64,000 bases of DNA from Massilia sp. H6 (GCF_024802625.1 NZ_CP103371.1:3162001-3226000); one strand, 5' to 3'; shown: positions 23,970 to 33,955, counted from the first letter of the stretch. A program made the numbers and translations. Notes: a model not told the origin generated them from the letters alone.

Positions 23970-25844
23970 ATGCCACTGCCAAAAATGCCTACCAAGCCAG
24001 CGACCATGCTGCTGGCCAAGGATTACCCAAAAGCCGAAACCGGCAAGTCGCCCGTGCGCCCTGTGTCCGCCAAGGCCGATGCCGACCTCGACGACCTGAT
24101 CAGCGGCCAGGCCGTCCCGACAGCGAAAGCGTCCAAGGCGCGCAAGGCCAAGGCCAGCGCCGACGCGTCCTCGCTCCTGGCCCCCGCCGCCGCCAACGAT
24201 ACCGGCGCTTCCCGCTGGCCTGAACCGGCTGCCGCGCCCGTCGGGGCATCTGCCCCGGCGCCCCTGGCCGATGCGGCCCTGGCCAAGGGTCCGTCGCGCA
24301 AGTCGAAGGATGGCGCGATCGCGCCGATGCCGGCCTCGCGCCTGCGCGAGATCGATGCCGACCAGCCGCACCCGGCCAAGCACAAGCCGGTCGAAGTCAC
24401 CGTCAAGTCGTCCACCAGCCGCAAGGCCGACCGCAGCGGCAAGACCAAGGTCTTCGTGCTCGACACCAACGTCTTGATGCATGACCCAAGCTCGCTGTTC
24501 CGATTCGAAGAGCACGACGTCTATCTGCCAATGATGACGCTCGAGGAACTCGACAATCATAAGAAAGGTATGTCGGAAGTCGCGCGCAATGCCCGCCAGG
24601 TGTCGCGCACGCTGGACGCCCTGATCGCCAACATCGACGACGACGCGATCGAAGCTGGCATCCCGCTGGCCAAGCTGGGCAACAAGGATGCCAAGGGCCG
24701 CCTGTTCTTCCAGACCAAGCTGGACGCCGCGCCGCTGCCCGAAGGCCTGCCTTCGGGTAAAGCCGACAACCAGATCCTGGGTGTGGTCCGTGCACTCGAA
24801 GACCAGATGGGCGGCCGCGCCATCGTGCTGGTGTCGAAAGACATCAACATGCGCATCAAGGCACGCGCGCTCGGCCTGCCGGCAGAAGACTACTTCAACG
24901 ACCATGTGCTGGAAGACACCGACTTGCTGTATTCGGGCATCGTCCAGCTGCCGGACGATTTCTGGAACAAGCACGGCAAGGACATGGAGTCGTGGCAGGA
25001 AAACAAGAACGGCAACTCGGCCACCTTCTACCGCATGACCGGCCCCTTGATTCCGACGCTCCTGGTGAATCAGTTCGTGTTCATGGAACCGAAGAACGGC
25101 GAAGCGCCCTTCTATGGCCAGGTCAAGCAGATCACCGGCAAGACCGCCGTGTTCCAGACCCTGCGCGACTATAGCCACACCAAGAACAATGTGTGGGGCA
25201 TCACGGCGCGCAACCGCGAGCAGAATTTCGCGCTGAACCTGCTCATGAACCCGGAATGCGACTTCGTCAGCCTGCTCGGCCAGGCCGGTACCGGCAAGAC
25301 CCTGCTGGCGCTGGCCGCCGGCCTGGCGCAGGTGCTGGAAACCAAGCAGTACAACGAGATCATTGTCACCCGCGTCACGGTGCCGGTGGGCGAGGACATC
25401 GGCTTCCTGCCGGGCACCGAAGAAGAAAAGATGTCGCCATGGATGGGCGCCTTCGACGACAACCTCGAGGTGCTGATGAAGGGCGATGGCGATGCCGGCG
25501 ACTGGGGCCGCGCGGCAACCCAGGACCTGATCCGTTCGCGGATCAAGATCAAGTCGCTGAACTTCATGCGTGGCCGCACCTTCGTGAACAAGTTCCTCAT
25601 CATCGACGAGGCACAGAACCTGACGCCAAAGCAATTGAAGACCCTGGTTACGCGCGCCGGTCCGGGCACCAAGATCCTGTGCCTGGGTAATATCGCCCAG
25701 ATCGACACGCCTTACCTCACCGAAGGCTCGAGCGGCCTGACCTATGTGGTCGACCGTTTCAAGGGCTGGAGCCACGGTGGCCACGTCACCCTGGCGCGCG
25801 GCGAACGCTCGCGCCTGGCAGACCACGCCAGCGAAGTGCTGTAG
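23970..25844 (+). CDS. PhoH family protein with N-terminal PIN domain (YlaK-type)
   Basis: A 624-residue protein. Residues 1-150 are a low-complexity Ala/Pro/Lys-rich leader that looks disordered. A PIN nuclease domain follows: KVFVLDTNVLMHDPSSLFRF with the metal-binding Asp, then LPMMTLEELDNHKKG. The PhoH P-loop ATPase occupies about residues 400-620: LLGQAGTGKTLLALAAGL (Walker A), KFLIIDEAQNLTPKQ (Walker B), and KILCLGNIAQIDTPYL. PIN-PhoH proteins are proposed RNA helicase/nucleases. The gene is preceded by a 247-base spacer without recognisable genes and is followed by a terminator. Confidence 0.93.
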   Translation: MPLPKMPTKPATMLLAKDYPKAETGKSPVRPVSAKADADLDDLISGQAVPTAKASKARKAKASADASSLLAPAAANDTGASRWPEPAAAPVGASAPAPLADAALAKGPSRKSKDGAIAPMPASRLREIDADQPHPAKHKPVEVTVKSSTSRKADRSGKTKVFVLDTNVLMHDPSSLFRFEEHDVYLPMMTLEELDNHKKGMSEVARNARQVSRTLDALIANIDDDAIEAGIPLAKLGNKDAKGRLFFQTKLDAAPLPEGLPSGKADNQILGVVRALEDQMGGRAIVLVSKDINMRIKARALGLPAEDYFNDHVLEDTDLLYSGIVQLPDDFWNKHGKDMESWQENKNGNSATFYRMTGPLIPTLLVNQFVFMEPKNGEAPFYGQVKQITGKTAVFQTLRDYSHTKNNVWGITARNREQNFALNLLMNPECDFVSLLGQAGTGKTLLALAAGLAQVLETKQYNEIIVTRVTVPVGEDIGFLPGTEEEKMSPWMGAFDDNLEVLMKGDGDAGDWGRAATQDLIRSRIKIKSLNFMRGRTFVNKFLIIDEAQNLTPKQLKTLVTRAGPGTKILCLGNIAQIDTPYLTEGSSGLTYVVDRFKGWSHGGHVTLARGERSRLADHASEVL

Positions 25845-25888
25845 GTCTTGCCCGCTGCGCCTGCTGCTGCCAGGCAGGTGAAGTCTCG

Positions 25889-25916
25889 AAACGCTCGCCG
25901 CAAGGCGGGCGTTTTT
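25889..25916 (+). terminator. Intrinsic terminator of phoH
   Basis: Stem AAACGC-TCGCC / GGCGG-GCGTTT with a GCAA loop and a run of five T, 45 bases after the phoH stop. Confidence 0.8.
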
Positions 25917-25941
25917 CCATTCCAGCCCCTATTCACTCTGC

Positions 25942-26730
25942 ATGAACCAGCTCTTGCCGCTCTTCCTGTTGAAACTCCTGCTGATCCCGACCCTGATCGC
26001 CCTCGTCACGCTGGCCGCACGCCATTGGGGCCCCGCGCGGGCCGGCTGGCTGTCGGCTTTTCCCATCGTCTCCGGGCCGATTTTGCTGGTTATCACGTTG
26101 GAACAGGGCGCGCAATTTGCCGCGCTTGCTGCCGCCAACACCCTGCTGGCCGTGCTGGCGATCCTCGTCTTCAGTGTCGCCTACGCACGCGCGGCGCGGC
26201 GCGGCATGCCGCGGGCAATGGCGGCGGCCGTGCTTGCCTACGCGCTCGCCATCCTGTTCCTGCAATCGGTTTCATTGTCCTTGTGGACCGGTGTTGGCGC
26301 CGTGCTGGCGGCACTGCTGGTCGCACCCTTCCTGTTCGGCCCGGCGCCGCCGGCGGCGGGCGCCGGCAAGCCGGCCAAGGACCTGCTCTGGCGCATGCTG
26401 GCCGGCGCCATCCTGTGCCTGGGCGTGAGCTATGCCGCGGCCGGTCTCGGCCCGCGACTGAGCGGCCTGTTCGCGATGTTCCCCGTCATGAGCACGGTGC
26501 TGGTCGGCTTTTCGCACCGCGCCAACGGGCCGGGGTTCGCCGTCGCGCTGCTGCGCGGCATGGTCATTGGCTACTATGCCTTCGCCGTGTTCTGCCTGGT
26601 ATTGTCGCTGCTCTTGCCATCGTACCCGGTCGCCCTTGCCTTTACCGCCGCGACCTGCGCCGCGCTGGCCGTGCAGTTGGCCGGTCCGCTGGTAAGGCGC
26701 CGCTGGCGCTGGCCGCGGCCGGCAAGCTGA
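25942..26730 (+). CDS. Hypothetical multi-pass membrane protein, 262 aa
   Basis: The protein has about eight hydrophobic segments: residues 5-23, 33-52, 57-78, 90-107, 109-130, 152-170, 174-192 and 205-245 (probably two helices). The loops include GPARAGWLSAFPIVSGPIL and LSGLFAMFPVMSTVLVGFSH, two similar Phe-Pro-(I/V) turns that suggest an internal duplication of an inner-membrane transporter-like fold. I do not recognise a named family. It begins soon after the phoH terminator and is followed directly by an IS1595-type element, so anything originally downstream is separated from it. Confidence 0.75.
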   Translation: MNQLLPLFLLKLLLIPTLIALVTLAARHWGPARAGWLSAFPIVSGPILLVITLEQGAQFAALAAANTLLAVLAILVFSVAYARAARRGMPRAMAAAVLAYALAILFLQSVSLSLWTGVGAVLAALLVAPFLFGPAPPAAGAGKPAKDLLWRMLAGAILCLGVSYAAAGLGPRLSGLFAMFPVMSTVLVGFSHRANGPGFAVALLRGMVIGYYAFAVFCLVLSLLLPSYPVALAFTAATCAALAVQLAGPLVRRRWRWPRPAS

Positions 26731-26793
26731 TGGATTTGCTCATGACACAATCCGCGTTACTTTCGGACCGAGACCCGTGTAGACAATCGCAAA

Positions 26794-27876
26794 GGCGCTG
26801 TACCCGTTAGCTATGGATGAGCGTTGAACTGCTGAGCTGAACTGCTGAGCTATTTGGCGGTCCAACCCCGGTCGATCCCGATACGGAGTGGTGAATGAAA
26901 TCGCCCCGGTTTGCCAAGCTGTTTGCCCAGCTTCCCATGCTCAACCAGGCCCAGCGGCTGCAGATGCTCGATGCCCTGCATCCAGCAGCCGGCCTCGACC
27001 GGGTGATCGCCCTGATCGGGCAGATCCGTTCGGCAGGGCGGCGCTGTCCGCAGTGCAGCTGCCAGCGCTACCACCGGCACGGCCAGGCCAACGACCTGCA
27101 ACGCTTTCGCTGCTGCCAGTGCCGACGCACCTTTAATGACCTGAGTGGCACGCCGCTGGCGCGGCTCAGGCTGCGCGGCAAGTGGCTCGACTACCTCGGC
27201 GCCGTGCTCGATTCCCGGCCGGTGCGCGACGCCGCCAAGCGGGTGGGCGTCCATCGCAACACGGCGTTTCGTTGGCGCCATCGCTTCCTGGACCGGGTCA
27301 AGCATGACCGGCCAGCGCAGCTCGGCGGCATCGTCGAGGCCGACGAAATGTTTTTGCTTGAATCGCAAAAAGGATCGCGCACACTCGATCGCCCGCCGCG
27401 CAAGCGAGGCGGCCGGGCCGGTCTGCCTGGTATCTCGCACCACCTCGACTGCATCCTGGTCGCACGCGACCGCAGTGGACAGACCATCGACGCCGTTACC
27501 GGACGCGGCGCGCTTAAAGTGACCCAACTGGTGCAGCACCTGTTGCCGAAACTGGCCCCGCAAGCGCTTCTGGTCACCGATTCGCATGCTGCCTACCGTG
27601 CTTTTGCCCGCCAGTGGGGCATTGCCCACCAGGCGGTCAACCTGCGCTCCGGCGAGCGGGTCCGGTTCAGTGTGGGCGGCGCGATCCATGTTCAAAATGT
27701 TAATGCTTACCACCGGCGCTTGCGCCAATGGCTGGCGCGGTTCCACGGGGTTGCCTCACGCTGGCTGCCCAACTACCTCGGCTGGCATTGGGCACTTGAT
27801 GGCGGGCGGGTCATTTCCGTCGAGCACTTGCTGCGCATTGCATTCGGAGTCATCCATAGCCAACGGTGACAGCGCC
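26794..27876 (+). mobile_element. IS1595-family insertion sequence, copy 1
   Basis: Bounded by about 27-base imperfect inverted repeats: GGCGCTGTACCCGTTAGCTA on the left, and the complement of GGCGCTGTCACCGTTGGCTA on the right. One transposase gene lies inside. The flanking octamers are ATCGCAAA (left) and ACCGCAGA (right), 6 of 8 identical, which could be a decayed 8-bp target duplication. A 13-base direct repeat (TGAACTGCTGAGC, twice) lies between the left end and the gene, as in copy 2. Confidence 0.88.
26895..27869 (+). CDS. IS1595-family transposase (ISXO2-like), copy 1, 324 aa
   Basis: An intact transposase. Residues 50-90 are a zinc ribbon, CPQCSCQRYHRHGQAN then FRCCQCRRTFND, with four cysteines in CxxC pairs. 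A helix-turn-helix follows (AAKRVGVHRNTAFRWRHRFL). The ISXO2-like catalytic core includes IVEADEMFLLESQKGSR (first Asp), LLVTDSHAAYRAFA (second Asp), and the NVNAYHRRLRQWLARFHGV helix near the end. The CDS ends 7 bases before the right terminal repeat. Compared with the second copy at 40.8-41.8 kb there are about 24 amino-acid differences and four extra residues (FSVG), so the two copies are related but not recent twins. Confidence 0.9.
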   Translation: MKSPRFAKLFAQLPMLNQAQRLQMLDALHPAAGLDRVIALIGQIRSAGRRCPQCSCQRYHRHGQANDLQRFRCCQCRRTFNDLSGTPLARLRLRGKWLDYLGAVLDSRPVRDAAKRVGVHRNTAFRWRHRFLDRVKHDRPAQLGGIVEADEMFLLESQKGSRTLDRPPRKRGGRAGLPGISHHLDCILVARDRSGQTIDAVTGRGALKVTQLVQHLLPKLAPQALLVTDSHAAYRAFARQWGIAHQAVNLRSGERVRFSVGGAIHVQNVNAYHRRLRQWLARFHGVASRWLPNYLGWHWALDGGRVISVEHLLRIAFGVIHSQR

Positions 27877-27966
27877 ACCGCAGAATGTGGACTGTTCGCC
27901 ACTCAAACTCGCTATCATTGCCGTGGTTCACCGAAAAATGACGGCGTCGTCCGGCTGGGAGTACTC

Positions 27967-28860
27967 ATGAAATTCCGCTTCTGGGGAGTGCGCGGCTCGA
28001 TACCGTCCCCGGGCCCTCGTACCGCGCGCTATGGCGGCAATACCACCTGCATCGAGGTACGCACCGATGACGGCACCCTGATCATCCTCGACGGCGGTAC
28101 CGGCCTGTTTCCGCTGGCCCAGCACCTGCTGGCCCAGCCGCGCCAACCGGTCAACGCCAACATCTTCATCACCCACAGCCACTGGGACCACATTCACGGC
28201 CTGCCCTTCTTCACGCCGCTGTTCATCAAGGGCAGCCGGGTGCGGCTGCATGGCGCCTACGACGAGCTCCAGCAAAAAGGCATCGAGCACGTGATGGGGG
28301 TCCAGCTCCAGAACAGCTATTTCCCGGTCAGCGAAACCCAGATGGCCGCCACCATCGACTACCATACGCTCGACATCGGCGTGCCGATCGCGGTCGGCGA
28401 CGCGCTGGTCGACAACGTGGTCATGAACCATCCTGTGACCAACCTCGGCTACCGCATCAGCTGCGGCGGTCGCGCGCTGTTCTTCACTGGCGACCACGAA
28501 CCCTGGCACAACCCGTATTTGCCTGGCGAGAGCGCGTTCGACGCGGCCGCCAGGCACCTGCGTGTACGCGAACAGGCAATCGATGCCGCAATGGCCGGCG
28601 TGGACGCGCTGATCGTCGACTGTTCTTACACCCGCGAGGAATATCCGGCGCGCGCCGGCTGGGGCCACGGCACCTTCGACGCCGCGATCGAGATGGCGTT
28701 GCGGGTCGGGGCGCGCGCCCTGTACTGCACCCACCACGAACCGACCCGCAGCGACGACGAGCTCGAAGCGGTGTTCGCCGCCGTGATGGCGCGCCACCGC
28801 GACCGCCTGGGCAGCCTGCAGGTACACCTGGCCTTCGAAGGCCTTGACGTCAGGCTGTAA
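27967..28860 (+). CDS. MBL-fold metallo-hydrolase, 297 aa
   Basis: A metallo-beta-lactamase fold hydrolase. MKFRFWGVRGSIPSPGPRTA and YGGNTTCIEVRTDDGTLIIL form the start typical of the RNase Z-like / phosphodiesterase-like branch. The metal motif THSHWDHIHGLPFF (HxHxDH) is near residue 63; a further His in VVMNHPVTNLGY, an Asp in FFTGDHEPW and the final His in YCTHHEPTRSDDELE complete the site. It may be a cyclic-nucleotide phosphodiesterase-like or other ester hydrolase; the substrate is unknown. It lies just after IS copy 1 and converges with wspR, the diguanylate cyclase gene, 56 bases away. Any functional link to that system is speculative. Confidence 0.88.
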   Translation: MKFRFWGVRGSIPSPGPRTARYGGNTTCIEVRTDDGTLIILDGGTGLFPLAQHLLAQPRQPVNANIFITHSHWDHIHGLPFFTPLFIKGSRVRLHGAYDELQQKGIEHVMGVQLQNSYFPVSETQMAATIDYHTLDIGVPIAVGDALVDNVVMNHPVTNLGYRISCGGRALFFTGDHEPWHNPYLPGESAFDAAARHLRVREQAIDAAMAGVDALIVDCSYTREEYPARAGWGHGTFDAAIEMALRVGARALYCTHHEPTRSDDELEAVFAAVMARHRDRLGSLQVHLAFEGLDVRL

Positions 28861-28916
28861 TCAGCCGCACTAGCGGCTGGCGCAAGGGACCAAAACCGAC
28901 AGGCCGCCACGCAGTC

Positions 28917-29927
28917 TTACACGGCCTTGCAGACCCGGTTGCGTCCGGCCGCCTTGGCCGCGTACAGGGCCTGGTCCGAACTGGCGATCAGGTCGGCTGG
29001 CGTGTGCTCGGGCGCTGGCACCAGCGAGGCCACCCCGATCGAGATCGTCACCACGCCCGCCTGCGTGCACGGGTGTGCGAGCGCCAGCTCGGCCAGGCTC
29101 GCGCGGCAAGCTTCGGCCAGCTGCAGCGCACCGTCCAGGTCGGTCTCGGGCAGCACGATCGCGAACTCCTCGCCGCCATAGCGCGCCGCCAGGTCGGCCG
29201 GACGCTTGAGCTGCGCGGTTAACACTGCGGCCACTTTTTTCAGGCACAGGTCACCAGCTTGATGGCCTAACTCATCGTTGTAGAGCTTGAAGCTGTCGAC
29301 ATCGCACAACAGCATCGACAGCGGCTGCTTGGTGCGCTGGCCGCGCTGCCATTCGCGCTGCACGGTCTCGTCAAAGGCGCGGCGGTTACCGATGCCGGTC
29401 AGTCCGTCCAGGGCCGCCAGCTTTTGCAGCTGGACGTTGGCATCGGCCAGTTTTTGCTGGCTCTCGCGCAGGAAACGGAAGGCTTCGTCGCGTTCGAGCC
29501 GGCTGATATAGGCGGCCGAATGGTAGCGGATCCGCGCCAGCAGCTCGACCGGATCGGGCAGCTTGACCAGATAATCGTTGGCGCCGACCGCGAAGCTGTG
29601 CGCCTTGAGCTTCGGATCTTCTTTGGCCGAGAGCACGATCACCGGCACCGTTCGCAGCGCCGCGTCGGTGCGGAACTGGCGGATCACATCGAAGCCATCG
29701 GTCCCCGGCATCACCAGGTCTTGCAGAATCACGGTCGGGCCCAGCGCGGCGGCCGCCGCATGGGCCTTGGCGGCATCGGTCACGAAATGAAATTCGATAT
29801 CTGCCTGGCCGATGAGCATGCGCCGCACCGCCTCGACGATGATGAGTTGGTCATCCACCAGCAACACCCTGACCCGGCGGGGGGTGGAATCGGGAATGCT
29901 GGCGTTGCTGGGAAGTAGATCGGACAT
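28917..29927 (-). CDS. wspR: WspR: response regulator diguanylate cyclase
   Basis: A 336-residue output protein of the Wsp pathway. The receiver domain (about residues 18-140) has LLVDDQ, phospho-acceptor Asp in VILQDLVMPGTDG, and Lys in VIVLSAKEDPK. A coiled-coil linker (FLRESQQKLADANVQLQKLA) joins it to a GGDEF domain that starts DGLTGIGNRRAFDE. The active site is RYGGEEF, and an inhibitory I-site RPAD lies five residues before it. Phosphorylation by WspE should activate c-di-GMP synthesis and biofilm formation. ATG 29927 is chosen because the longer frame upstream runs into wspF. It begins 46 bases after the wspF stop, so it is the last gene of the operon. Confidence 0.93.
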   Translation of the reverse strand: MSDLLPSNASIPDSTPRRVRVLLVDDQLIIVEAVRRMLIGQADIEFHFVTDAAKAHAAAAALGPTVILQDLVMPGTDGFDVIRQFRTDAALRTVPVIVLSAKEDPKLKAHSFAVGANDYLVKLPDPVELLARIRYHSAAYISRLERDEAFRFLRESQQKLADANVQLQKLAALDGLTGIGNRRAFDETVQREWQRGQRTKQPLSMLLCDVDSFKLYNDELGHQAGDLCLKKVAAVLTAQLKRPADLAARYGGEEFAIVLPETDLDGALQLAEACRASLAELALAHPCTQAGVVTISIGVASLVPAPEHTPADLIASSDQALYAAKAAGRNRVCKAV

Positions 29928-29973
29928 GTAAACGGGATAATAAGTGAATATGCGCGCGGTGTAGGCCGAGCAA

Positions 29974-30987
29974 TTAGTAACGAATTCTATCCCGGATCGC
30001 TGGTCCAATTTTGCTGAGAGGAAAAATATCCATTGCCGCATTGATTTCTGCCGCCGCCCGTGGCATGCCGTACACAGCGCTGCTGGCCTGATCCTGTGCC
30101 ATTGTGACATGCCCGGCCTGGCGCATGGCGAGCAGGCCGGCGGCGCCGTCGCGGCCCATACCGGTTAGCAAGACCCCGGTAGCGCTGCCAGCCCAGTGCG
30201 CCGCAACGCACTTGAAAAATACATCCACCGAGGGGCGGAACGGATCGTCGAGCGGCTCGGCCCGGTAATGGAAGCGCTGGCCGGCGCTGAGCGTCAGGTG
30301 GTCGTTCGACTGCGCCACCTGGACCACCCCGCCCTGCACGGTGTCATTCTCGGCCACCACCCGCACCGGCATGCTGAGCTGTTCGTTGAGCCAGCGCGCG
30401 AAATGGCTGGCAAAACTCGCATCGATGTGCTGCACCACCACGATCGCGGTGTCGGGCGGCGCCTGCCAGCCAGCCAGGATGGCAGCGATCGCCATCGGGC
30501 CGCCGGTCGAGGCGCCAATTGCCAGCAGGTGCCTGACCTGTCCGGCGGCGCCTGGCGCGCTGCGCAGCGCGCCAGGCGCCGCCGGGTGGGCGCGGTCGAA
30601 CCGAATCAGCTTGCCGATGGTCTTGATCTTGGCCAGCAGCGCGCGCGCGCCATCGCCGTCGCCGGCCAGCACCGGGGTCGCGGTCACGTCGAGCGCTCCC
30701 GCGCCGAGCGCGCGGAACACCAAACCGACGTTGTCCTGCGGATGGCCGGTCACCAGCAAGATGGCACAGGGCGCCTCGTGCATGATACGGCGGGTTGCCT
30801 CCACGCCGTCGAGTTCGGGCATGTTCAGGTCCATCAGCACCAGGTCCGGGTGGTCGTCGCGACACAGGCGCACCGCCTCCAGGCCAGTGCGCGCGATCCA
30901 GGCCACCTGGTGCTCGTTACCGGCAGTGACGGCCCGGCGCAAGGCTTCCGCCGCCAGCATCACGTCATTGGCAATACCGATCCTCAT
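29974..30987 (-). CDS. wspF: WspF: CheB-like chemotaxis methylesterase
   Basis: A 337-residue methylesterase that removes methyl groups from the receptor WspA and resets signalling. The receiver domain has [16 protein letters not shown] and Asp in [15 protein letters not shown]. The catalytic domain has the Ser in [12 protein letters not shown], the His in [15 protein letters not shown] and the Asp in [14 protein letters not shown]. The ATG overlaps the wspE stop. In Pseudomonas, loss of WspF causes wrinkly, high c-di-GMP colonies. The linker between the domains (about residues 134-149, reading [16 protein letters not shown]) is encoded by a perfect 44-base palindrome, an unusual feature described separately. 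Confidence 0.94.
   Translation of the reverse strand: MRIGIANDVMLAAEALRRAVTAGNEHQVAWIARTGLEAVRLCRDDHPDLVLMDLNMPELDGVEATRRIMHEAPCAILLVTGHPQDNVGLVFRALGAGALDVTATPVLAGDGDGARALLAKIKTIGKLIRFDRAHPAAPGALRSAPGAAGQVRHLLAIGASTGGPMAIAAILAGWQAPPDTAIVVVQHIDASFASHFARWLNEQLSMPVRVVAENDTVQGGVVQVAQSNDHLTLSAGQRFHYRAEPLDDPFRPSVDVFFKCVAAHWAGSATGVLLTGMGRDGAAGLLAMRQAGHVTMAQDQASSAVYGMPRAAAEINAAMDIFPLSKIGPAIRDRIRY
30542..30585. repeat. Perfect 44-bp palindrome inside wspF
   Basis: The two 22-base arms are exact reverse complements with no spacer; the centre is GCGCTGCGCAGCGC. It lies in the segment coding for the linker between the receiver and methylesterase domains. Confidence 0.95.
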
Positions 30988-33248
30988 GGCGTGGCCGGGC
31001 CGATCAGGTCGAACACCGCGTCGAGCAGCGTGGTGTCATGGAAGCTGCCCTTGGCCAGGTAGTAATCTGCGCCCACGTCCATGCCGCGCGCGCGATCTTC
31101 CGGCCGGTCCTTGTACGAGACGATCATCACCGGCAGCGCCTGCACGCGCGCATCCCGGCGCACCATTGCGACCAGCTCGATACCGTCCATGCGCGGCATG
31201 TCGATGTCGGTGACCAACAGGTCGTAGTCGCCGGCGCGCAGCATGTTCCAGCCGTCCATGCCGTCGACCGCCGTATCGACCCGGTAGCCGCGCGCAGCCA
31301 GCAGCTTGCGCTGCATCTCGCGCACCGTCAGCGAATCGTCCACGACCAGGATGCGGCGCACCGCAACGGCACCATCGGCTGCGCCGTCGCCCTGGTGCAG
31401 CGGATGATGCAGCGTGCCGGTAGAGAGCAGCTTGTCGATCGACAGCAGCAGGTCCGGCACATCGAGCAGCAGCACCGGTGAGCCGTCGTCGAGCAGCGCG
31501 CCGGCGGCGATGTTGCGCAGTTTGCCAAACAGCGGATCGAGCGACTGCACGGTCAGGCTTTGCTCGCCCGCGATGGCGTCCACCACCAGCGCGTAACGCG
31601 CCGCCCCGGTGCCGAGCACCACCACCGCCAGCTCGGCGGCCGGCGCCGGCACGCCCAGTTCGAGCACCTGGGACGCGGCCACCAGGCCGTAGTGCGCGCC
31701 GTCGAGTTCGAAGAACTGCTTGTTTTCCAGCGTATGCACCGCATCCTGCGCCACCCGCAGCACCCGCTCCACCTTGGCGATCGGCAGCGCGTAGGCTTCG
31801 CCCTGTACCTGCACCACCAGCGCGCGCACGATCGATTGCGTAAGCGGCAGCGTGATGGCGGTCCGAAAGCTTAGGCCAGGCCGGCTCTCGACGCGCACGC
31901 TGCCGTTATGCTCGCGCACCACCTGCTGAACCACATCGAGGCCGACGCCGCGGCCCGAGATTTCGGTCACGGACTCTTTCAGGCTAAAGCCCGGCAAGAA
32001 CAAGAATTCCATCAATTCCGCCTGCGACAGCGCCGCGGCCATGGCCGGGCTGCCCAACCCGCGCCCGACCACCGCCTGGCGCACGCGTTCGGGATCGATG
32101 CCGCGGCCGTCGTCGCTGATCTCGATTGCCAGCATGCCGCCGCGGTGGCGCGCCGCAATCCGGATCGTGCCCAGCGGCGGTTTGCCGGCTGCGCTGCGCT
32201 CGGCCGGGGCCTCCATGCCATGGTCGAGCGCATTGCGCAGTAAATGGTTGAGCGGACTTTCGATACGGGCCAGGATCGCCCGGTCGACCGGAATGTCGCT
32301 GCCTTCGATCAGGAGCTGAACCTGCTTGCCGAGCTTGCGCGCCAGGTCGCGCACCATGCGCGGGAAGGCATGCACGCCTTCGCTGAACGGGCACATGCGC
32401 AGCGCCAGCACCTGGTCCACCAGCCGGGACGATACCAGCACCGCGCGCCGCTCATGGGTTTCGGCATCGGCCATGTGCTGCTGCAGCCACGGCTTGAGCG
32501 GCTGGGCGCGCGCCAGCACCACGGCGGCTTGCTCGAGCAGGCGCGCGTCGCCACTGGCGGCAATCGCCTCGTGTAGCTGCGCCAACGACTGCAGCATCGC
32601 CGCCTGCTGGCGCTTGAAGCGCTGCAGCGAGGTGTTGAAGGCTTCCATCTTGTGGGCATTGACCCGGGTTTCGCTCGCCAGCGCCAGGAGCAGGTCGGCG
32701 CCGGAGCCGGCGCCGGCTCCGGTTGGGGCAGCGGCAGCCGCCACGGCCGCTGCCCCTGGTTCGGCATCTGGTGCCGCCACCGGCGCGGCCTCGGGTGCCG
32801 GCTCGCCTGCGGGCAGGCGCGGCGCGGGCGCAGCCAGCGTGCCCAGCGTGCGCATCGCGGCCACCGCGGCATCGATCCGGGGCCGCTGCGCGAGCTTCCA
32901 GTCGTCCAGCGCCGCTTCGCTCAGGCGCGCCACTTGTGCGATCAGGTCGACCCCGCCGAGCAAGACGTCGATGCCGGCAGGGCCCAGCTCCAGTGCCCCC
33001 GCCTGGGCAGCAGTGAAGGCGTCTTCCATCGCATGCGCGAGCTCGACCACCACCTCGAGCCCGACGATGGCGGCAGCGCCCTTGATCGAGTGCGCCGCGC
33101 GCATCAGCCCTTCGAGCACGGCGGCCTCGCCGGCGCCGCTTTCGAGCCGCAGCAAGCCCTCGGTCAGGTGGCGTACCTGGCCACCAGCCTCGAGCCGGAA
33201 CAGGTCGAGCAGCGAATACTGGCTCAGGTCTTGCGGATCGTGGCTCAT
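30984..33248 (-). CDS. wspE: WspE: hybrid CheA-type histidine kinase with C-terminal receiver
   Basis: A 754-residue kinase. Residues about 1-105 form an HPt domain with the phospho-His in [15 protein letters not shown]. An Ala/Pro-rich linker follows, then the dimerisation/H-ATPase part: [14 protein letters not shown] (N box), [13 protein letters not shown] (G1) and [11 protein letters not shown] (G2). A CheW-like domain ([20 protein letters not shown]) precedes a receiver with [15 protein letters not shown] and Asp in [13 protein letters not shown]. The ATG overlaps the wspD stop (ATGA), which fixes the start over a longer frame. WspE phosphorylates WspR and WspF in response to the WspA receptor array. 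Confidence 0.94.
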   Translation of the reverse strand: MSHDPQDLSQYSLLDLFRLEAGGQVRHLTEGLLRLESGAGEAAVLEGLMRAAHSIKGAAAIVGLEVVVELAHAMEDAFTAAQAGALELGPAGIDVLLGGVDLIAQVARLSEAALDDWKLAQRPRIDAAVAAMRTLGTLAAPAPRLPAGEPAPEAAPVAAPDAEPGAAAVAAAAAPTGAGAGSGADLLLALASETRVNAHKMEAFNTSLQRFKRQQAAMLQSLAQLHEAIAASGDARLLEQAAVVLARAQPLKPWLQQHMADAETHERRAVLVSSRLVDQVLALRMCPFSEGVHAFPRMVRDLARKLGKQVQLLIEGSDIPVDRAILARIESPLNHLLRNALDHGMEAPAERSAAGKPPLGTIRIAARHRGGMLAIEISDDGRGIDPERVRQAVVGRGLGSPAMAAALSQAELMEFLFLPGFSLKESVTEISGRGVGLDVVQQVVREHNGSVRVESRPGLSFRTAITLPLTQSIVRALVVQVQGEAYALPIAKVERVLRVAQDAVHTLENKQFFELDGAHYGLVAASQVLELGVPAPAAELAVVVLGTGAARYALVVDAIAGEQSLTVQSLDPLFGKLRNIAAGALLDDGSPVLLLDVPDLLLSIDKLLSTGTLHHPLHQGDGAADGAVAVRRILVVDDSLTVREMQRKLLAARGYRVDTAVDGMDGWNMLRAGDYDLLVTDIDMPRMDGIELVAMVRRDARVQALPVMIVSYKDRPEDRARGMDVGADYYLAKGSFHDTTLLDAVFDLIGPATP

Positions 33249-33955
33249 CGCAGCAACCCCGCGCAGTGGTGCGCCAGCACTTCCGGATCGAGCACCCCGA
33301 CCAGCAGGCTGTCGTGCTCCAGCACGCCCGCCAGATGGCGTTGCAGGCCCTTGTTGATGGTCGCGGCCGGCCCGGCCAGGCGGGCACTGGCGTAACGCAC
33401 CACGCCTTTGAGTTCGGCCGCCGGCAGCGCGCATAGCTGTCCCGCGCAATCGAGTATCAGCAGCCGCGCGAACACATGGCGCCCGCCAACCGCTGCTGCC
33501 TGGTGCTCATCGATGCCGAGCATCTCCGCCAACGACAGCGCCGGCAGCAGGCGCCCGCCCACGTTCACGATGCCCAGCAAGGCGCCACCGCTGCGGTGCG
33601 GCACCCGGTGCACCGCAGCGGCCGGCGCCACCGATGCCACCATGCCCGACGCCACCGCCAGCCATTCGGCGCCGATCCGGAATACCACCGCCGAGGCGTC
33701 CGGCGGCTCGGCCTCGGTGCGCGGCTGGCGCAGCTCGGCGGCCCAATCGGCGCGATAAATCTCGTCCACCGGGCGCGCGAGGATGCGGCGCGCTCCCGCT
33801 TCGTGCACCGGGCAATGCCGGCAATGCACGTGTTCGGCCAGCTCGGCGCAACTCAGGTCGCCCCTGACCCCGATCGTGCTCCAGCAATCGGCGGGCGCAA
33901 TCGCGACCGTCTGCGCGGTTGCCTTGCTCAATGCTTTCGTGACCTGCTCGCTCAT
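33245..33955 (-). CDS. wspD: WspD: CheW-like scaffold protein
   Basis: A 236-residue CheW-domain protein. The N-terminal part holds the WspD-type cysteine segment CWSTIGVRGDLSCAEL and HVHCRHCPVHEAGARRIL (C-x-x-C-P), followed by the CheW fold (VVFRIGAEWLAVASGMVASV, then LLGIVNVGGRLLPALSLAEM). It couples the receptor to WspE. The start overlaps the wspC stop and its stop overlaps the wspE start, so translation is coupled across three genes. Confidence 0.9.
   Translation of the reverse strand: MSEQVTKALSKATAQTVAIAPADCWSTIGVRGDLSCAELAEHVHCRHCPVHEAGARRILARPVDEIYRADWAAELRQPRTEAEPPDASAVVFRIGAEWLAVASGMVASVAPAAAVHRVPHRSGGALLGIVNVGGRLLPALSLAEMLGIDEHQAAAVGGRHVFARLLILDCAGQLCALPAAELKGVVRYASARLAGPAATINKGLQRHLAGVLEHDSLLVGVLDPEVLAHHCAGLLR

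Noticed and set aside
23907-25826. A 639-codon minus-strand open frame
   Set aside because: Antisense to phoH, which has clear PIN and P-loop motifs; no recognisable domain or ribosome site in the antisense frame.
30542-30585. Rho-independent terminator within wspF
   Set aside because: The palindrome is GC-rich with no T-run on either strand and lies inside an intact coding frame.
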